A DNA stretch of 7,684 bases. It comes from DATAYF01 sp036272735. Lineage in GTDB: Bacteria; Chloroflexota; Ktedonobacteria; Ktedonobacterales; Ktedonobacteraceae. The DNA lies in the NCBI GenBank assembly GCA_036272735.1, contig DATAYF010000368.1, forward strand, positions 1 through 7,684, given 5' to 3'. Under the pieces are notes generated by a model, which saw only the letters and a list, made by a program, of their open reading frames with translations, had not been told where the DNA came from and ran no database searches. A program made the translations under genes and the position numbers. This document shows positions 5,824 through 7,684 of the stretch, one piece after another; the stretch's first letter is position 1; every line of letters begins with the position of its first letter.

Positions 5824-6403
5824 TCGGACCAACAGGTAAGGTAAATGCTGATTTCGCCGATGAAAGTAGACCAGCCATACCAGTATACCAGGCGACAAGA
5901 GCGGTGATAATACCCAGCCATCCGCCGATGACCGTGAATGTAGCACCGCCTCCAAGGTTTGCGATGGTCAGGGCCAGCAATGTCAGGAAAAGGAAGAGGA
6001 AGACACCCATAAGAGCCACGGTGGAGCGTAATGAACCCAGGAACATAATACCGGTGAATATTGTCCAACCCAGGAAGAAGAAGCCGAACGCGGTCGGATT
6101 AGGAATAAGTTTGAGTTGGAGCATCGCCGCGACGGCGAGCCAGAACGCTCCAAACGAGGTAAAAGCCGTAGCACCGAAAGTGTTGCCCGCCCTAAATTCC
6201 CACATGCCTGCAAGGAGTTGTCCGAGACCGCCATAGAAGAGTGCTATGCCGATGACGATGGATGCGCCGGCGAATAAATTGGCGTTCCATGCACTCAAAA
6301 CAAACGTGGTCAGAGCGAAGGCGCATAGTCCGAGGGGCGCGGGATTTGCTGCTGGCGTGACAGCAGCTTCAGTGCGCTCGGTTTCGGCAGCAAGTTGTGC
6401 CAT
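5816..6403 (-). CDS. satP: SatP/YaaH-family acetate transporter (GPR1/FUN34/YaaH)
   Basis: Inner-membrane acetate (succinate) carrier of the acetate uptake transporter family. The chosen start is ATG 6403, preceded by AAAGGTGGGA at a workable spacing; a longer frame to ATG 6460 would run across the predicted promoter. The 195-residue length is close to E. coli SatP (188). The family signature NPAPLGL (20-26) opens helix 1, and AGMWEF with GNTFGATAFTSFGAFW (65-88) is the conserved helix 2-3 region. Six hydrophobic segments lie at about 23-39, 45-66, 78-98, 107-123, 128-148 and 155-175. The first 19 residues form a polar, acidic cytoplasmic tail. It is the first gene of a presumed two-gene unit with acs downstream, a common pairing for growth on acetate. 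Upstream are two candidate promoters and inverted repeats. Confidence 0.93.
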   Translation of the reverse strand: MAQLAAETERTEAAVTPAANPAPLGLCAFALTTFVLSAWNANLFAGASIVIGIALFYGGLGQLLAGMWEFRAGNTFGATAFTSFGAFWLAVAAMLQLKLIPNPTAFGFFFLGWTIFTGIMFLGSLRSTVALMGVFLFLFLTLLALTIANLGGGATFTVIGGWLGIITALVAWYTGMAGLLSSAKSAFTLPVGPRA

Positions 6404-6425
6404 GTAAGTTCCCACCTTTCGTATT

Positions 6426-6449
6426 GCAGATAGTATGTACTCTATCTGC
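6426..6449. promoter_or_regulatory. Inverted repeat over the proximal satP promoter, candidate operator
   Basis: GCAGATAG (6426-6433) and CTATCTGC (6442-6449) are exact complements around 8 bases. The repeat covers the spacer and -10 region of the proximal promoter candidate and lies about 22 bp upstream of the transporter start codon. It would suit a repressor, or form a small leader hairpin. Confidence 0.45.
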
Positions 6450-6460
6450 TTTGTGTGCAA
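6432..6460 (-). promoter_or_regulatory. Proximal promoter candidate of satP
   Basis: On the minus strand TTGCAC (6460-6455) and CATACT (6437-6432) are 17 bases apart. The predicted start is near 6425, giving a short leader of about 20 bases. The -10 box matches consensus at four of six positions. Confidence 0.4.
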
Positions 6461-6703
6461 TCCTTGAACGAAACTGTTGGTAATCAGTTACAGGCTTCTC
6501 TGCCTGAAATGATAGGTGGTAGGATACGTCTTAAACGCGCTACGGATGAACTTCTACGAGGAACGATGTACAAATGAACAATTACAATTGTACGCCTTAC
6601 GTGGTTGGATATCGATACAAAGATGTGCTGATCTCCTTAAAGACGGCACGGGTAGGTAGATCCTCTTGCCACGCGCATTAGGGAGATAGCCTCCTCAGTT
6701 CGT

Positions 6704-6731
6704 ATTGTAACACATGCAATAACGTTTGCAA
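6704..6731 (-). promoter_or_regulatory. Distal promoter candidate of satP
   Basis: On the minus strand TTGCAA (6731-6726) and TACAAT (6709-6704) are 16 bases apart, the strongest hexamer pair upstream of satP. Transcription from here would start near 6697 and give a leader of about 290 bases that begins almost at a GAGGAGG sequence (6696-6690). Confidence 0.45.
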
Positions 6732-6750
6732 AGTCAAATACTGCCACATT

Positions 6751-6762
6751 TGAAACGTTTCG
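6751..6762. promoter_or_regulatory. LacI-family-like operator upstream of the distal satP promoter
   Basis: TGAAACGTTTCG contains the perfect 10-bp palindrome GAAACGTTTC with the central CG step typical of operators for LacI-family carbon regulators (Cra, GntR, CcpA cre sites). Its centre lies about 60 bp upstream of the predicted distal start, which is a position used for activation rather than blocking. The regulator is not in the window and a chance match is possible. Confidence 0.38.
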
Positions 6763-6792
6763 TCTAACATCGTTTTTGAGGATGGAGCAGGA

Positions 6793-6843
6793 TATATTGA
6801 TGAGTATGTATAGGGCCGGGCCCTATACATACTCATCAATATA
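6793..6843. terminator. 51-bp perfect palindrome behind the gene at 6857-7141
   Basis: Two 25-bp arms (6793-6817, 6819-6843) are perfectly complementary around one central G; the tip is GGGCCGGGCCC and the base of the stem is AT-rich. It starts 13 bp after the stop codon of the upstream minus-strand gene and separates it from the satP control region. No T-tract follows on either strand. Likely terminator or 3'-end protecting hairpin. Confidence 0.7.
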
Positions 6844-6856
6844 ATCTCTCTCGCCA

Positions 6857-7141
6857 TTACTCTTTGCGAAGCTGTTCGCGTTGGACGCGTAACAAGTGAC
6901 GAAACGCATCGGCCTGACCACGATTCCAGGCTGCGGAGCGTACCTGTGAGCCGACGATGGGTAGTGAGCTTTTTTCGCTAATGTAGGCGGCTCGCTCACG
7001 TTGTATAATTTCGCGAATAATTTGTCGTTCGCTAAAATCCCATCCTTGTTGGCTGGCTTGTTCGGCAAAGCGTAGAATACGCGCGTAGCCGCTATGATAA
7101 TCTTGTTCTGCTGTATTGTTACGCAGTGGCGTATCTTGCAT
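6857..7141 (-). CDS. Small charged protein of unknown function (94 residues)
   Basis: I do not recognise this protein. The start is ATG 7141, with GAGGA eight bases upstream; a GTG at 7165 is in frame but has no ribosome site. The product is soluble and mostly helical by composition: a polar start, then an amphipathic stretch YARILRFAEQASQQGW (19-34), a charged helix ERQIIREIIQRERAAY (38-53), and a C-terminal helix rich in Arg and Gln that ends QREQLRKE. There are no cysteines, no signal peptide and no membrane segment. It has its own well-formed promoter with a palindrome over the -35 box and its own 51-bp palindrome behind the stop, so it looks like a stand-alone regulated gene. A DNA- or RNA-binding or partner-binding adaptor would be a guess only. 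Confidence 0.72.
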   Translation of the reverse strand: MQDTPLRNNTAEQDYHSGYARILRFAEQASQQGWDFSERQIIREIIQRERAAYISEKSSLPIVGSQVRSAAWNRGQADAFRHLLRVQREQLRKE

Positions 7142-7202
7142 GATTGAATTCCTCGTTCTGGACACAGAAAATGGTGCTGTCGTTCGCTAATCTTCTGCTC
7201 TA

Positions 7203-7232
7203 ATTATGGCAGAAATTGTTGACCTACGTCAA
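7203..7232 (-). promoter_or_regulatory. Promoter of the 94-residue gene with overlapping palindrome
   Basis: On the minus strand TTGACG (7232-7227) and CATAAT (7208-7203) are 18 bases apart, a near-consensus pair with a predicted start near 7196 and a leader of about 55 bases. The -35 box is one half of the inverted repeat TTGACCTACGTCAA (7219-7232), a possible repressor site. Confidence 0.6.
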
Positions 7233-7309
7233 GCGAAAAAGGTCGTGGCGCGGGGTTGTGCTGAGTGAGAATTCTATAGAGGTGACTGAATGGTATCTGA
7301 AGGAGTATA

Positions 7310-7340
7310 TTAATCGTACCTTAGATAGGGGTTAATCGTA
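7310..7340. repeat. Paired direct repeats TTAATCGTA upstream of a promoter
   Basis: TTAATCGTA occurs at 7310-7318 and 7332-7340, start to start 22 bp, two helical turns on one face of the DNA. Each copy is followed by a related CCTTA-rich segment. They end 29 bp before the -35 box of the plus-strand promoter, which is where a tandem-binding activator such as a PhoB/OmpR-type response regulator would sit. Confidence 0.45.
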
Positions 7341-7369
7341 TTCCTTATAGTATGGTGTTATTTCTTTGG

Positions 7370-7399
7370 TTGCTCCTACTATCACTGAGGGGCTATAAT
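7370..7399 (+). promoter_or_regulatory. Promoter of the rightmost plus-strand gene
   Basis: TTGCTC (7370-7375) and a perfect TATAAT (7394-7399) are 18 bases apart. The predicted start is near 7406, about 31 bases before TTG 7437 and 79 before GTG 7485. It is divergent from the promoter at 7203-7232. Confidence 0.6.
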
Positions 7400-7484
7400 C
7401 CAAACCAGAAGTATACTATTAGTAGGTGATTCTGTTTTGCAGCGAACCGCTCAAGACATTTTGCCAGGGAAGGAAAATATAGTC

Positions 7485-7684
7485 GTGGCTACGAAGAAAT
7501 CTAGGTACTCTGGTGAGAGCGAAGAACAAAAGCGACTCAAGAAGGACGTAGTCGAAAGTATCACGCGCCCCGTGACGAGGCCGCGCTCTCTGCAATCGGT
7601 TGGTCTTAGCCTGGTGAAAAATCTCCCGTCTAATATCAATATGGTGCAGAATTTCATGAAGGTCGTCAACTGGAAGCAGGTACA
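7485..7684 (+). CDS. Partial unknown protein, N-terminal part only
   Basis: A plus-strand frame runs open to the window end behind a good promoter. The start is ambiguous: GTG 7485 has AAGGA ten bases upstream, while TTG 7437 in the same frame has AGGTGA (7424-7429) seven bases upstream and would add 16 residues. From GTG the protein begins MATKKSRYSGESEEQKRL, a basic and acidic polar tail, followed by a segment with TRPVTRPRSLQSVGLSLV and a C-terminal visible part rich in Asn, Met and Val ending NWKQV. About 66 residues are visible and no domain can be recognised. No signal peptide or membrane helix is in the visible part. The 200 bases lack stops in this frame and have balanced codon use, which supports a real gene. 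Confidence 0.6.
   Translation, partial: MATKKSRYSGESEEQKRLKKDVVESITRPVTRPRSLQSVGLSLVKNLPSNINMVQNFMKVVNWKQV

Larger units (their letters stand above)
6404..6792. other. Gene-free regulatory stretch upstream of satP
   Basis: No credible gene is seen in these 389 bases; the longest frames are 35 codons (plus, ATG 6574) and 13 codons (minus, ATG 6678). The stretch instead holds two promoter candidates for satP, an inverted repeat at 6426-6449, a short hairpin CAGGC/GCCTG (6491-6506), a GTACAA/TTGTAC pair (6568-6573, 6588-6593) and a LacI-type palindrome at 6752-6761. It reads as a complex control region. Confidence 0.5.

Noticed and set aside
6637..6678. 13-codon minus-strand ORF (MRVARGSTYPCRL) in the satP leader behind GAGGAGG
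   Set aside because: The spacing is 11 bases and the ribosome site would lie at the very 5' end of the predicted RNA; no codon run or alternative hairpins indicating an attenuator were seen.
6574..6681. 35-codon plus-strand ORF starting MNNYNCTPYV
   Set aside because: The nearest GAGGA is about 12 bases away and no plus-strand promoter or conserved feature supports it.
7451..7669. 72-codon minus-strand frame opposite the right-hand gene
   Set aside because: The plus-strand frame has a strong promoter and plausible starts; this one lacks a ribosome site in view and looks like its shadow.
1..7684. CRISPR array, tRNA, rRNA, insertion sequence or attachment site
   Set aside because: No regularly spaced repeat with unique spacers, no cloverleaf, no transposase frame and no target-site duplication was found; the palindromes have unrelated sequences and no internal gene, so they are not IS ends.

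Overview
The window is bacterial DNA of roughly even base composition. It has compact single-domain genes with Shine-Dalgarno sites, sigma-70-like promoters and long intergenic hairpins. Nothing in it fixes the species. A stand-alone RIO-type kinase, a SatP-type acetate carrier and an ADP-free acetyl-CoA synthetase in one neighbourhood would suit a soil heterotroph such as a Ktedonobacteria-like Chloroflexota, but that is a weak inference. No rRNA, tRNA, CRISPR array, transposase or phage gene was seen.

Layout from left to right. Positions 1-111 hold the start of a minus-strand gene that runs off the window. Behind it lies an iteron-like cluster of five CATCTACA units (141-233). The rest of the stretch up to 624 has no secure gene, only a possible 17-codon ORF with a perfect Shine-Dalgarno site. 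A RIO-family protein kinase follows on the plus strand (625-1599, GTG start). It ends at a 55-bp perfect palindrome that also directly abuts the stop codon of a 31-residue single-helix membrane protein on the minus strand (1681-1776). A diacylglycerol/lipid kinase (1948-2868, plus) follows, with an inverted repeat over its predicted -10 box. It runs tail to tail, 9 bp apart, into endonuclease III (2878-3579, minus). Next on the minus strand is an acetate module: acetyl-CoA synthetase (3732-5675), preceded in transcription order by a SatP/YaaH acetate transporter (5816-6403). The transporter brings acetate in and Acs converts it to acetyl-CoA. Two candidate promoters and a LacI-type operator sit upstream of the transporter. 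Then come a small unknown minus-strand gene (6857-7141) and, divergent from it, the start of an unknown plus-strand gene (7485 to the window end, possibly from TTG 7437).

The most striking structure is a set of four long, mathematically perfect palindromes (55, 46, 24 and 51 bp; unrelated sequences) at 1626-1680, 3662-3707, 5733-5756 and 6793-6843. Each lies just behind a gene's stop codon. None has a T-tract directly after the stem. They probably act as terminators or 3'-end protectors, but their perfection suggests active maintenance. Next in interest are the unannotated micro-membrane gene, the iteron cluster and the operator-like repeats over promoters.
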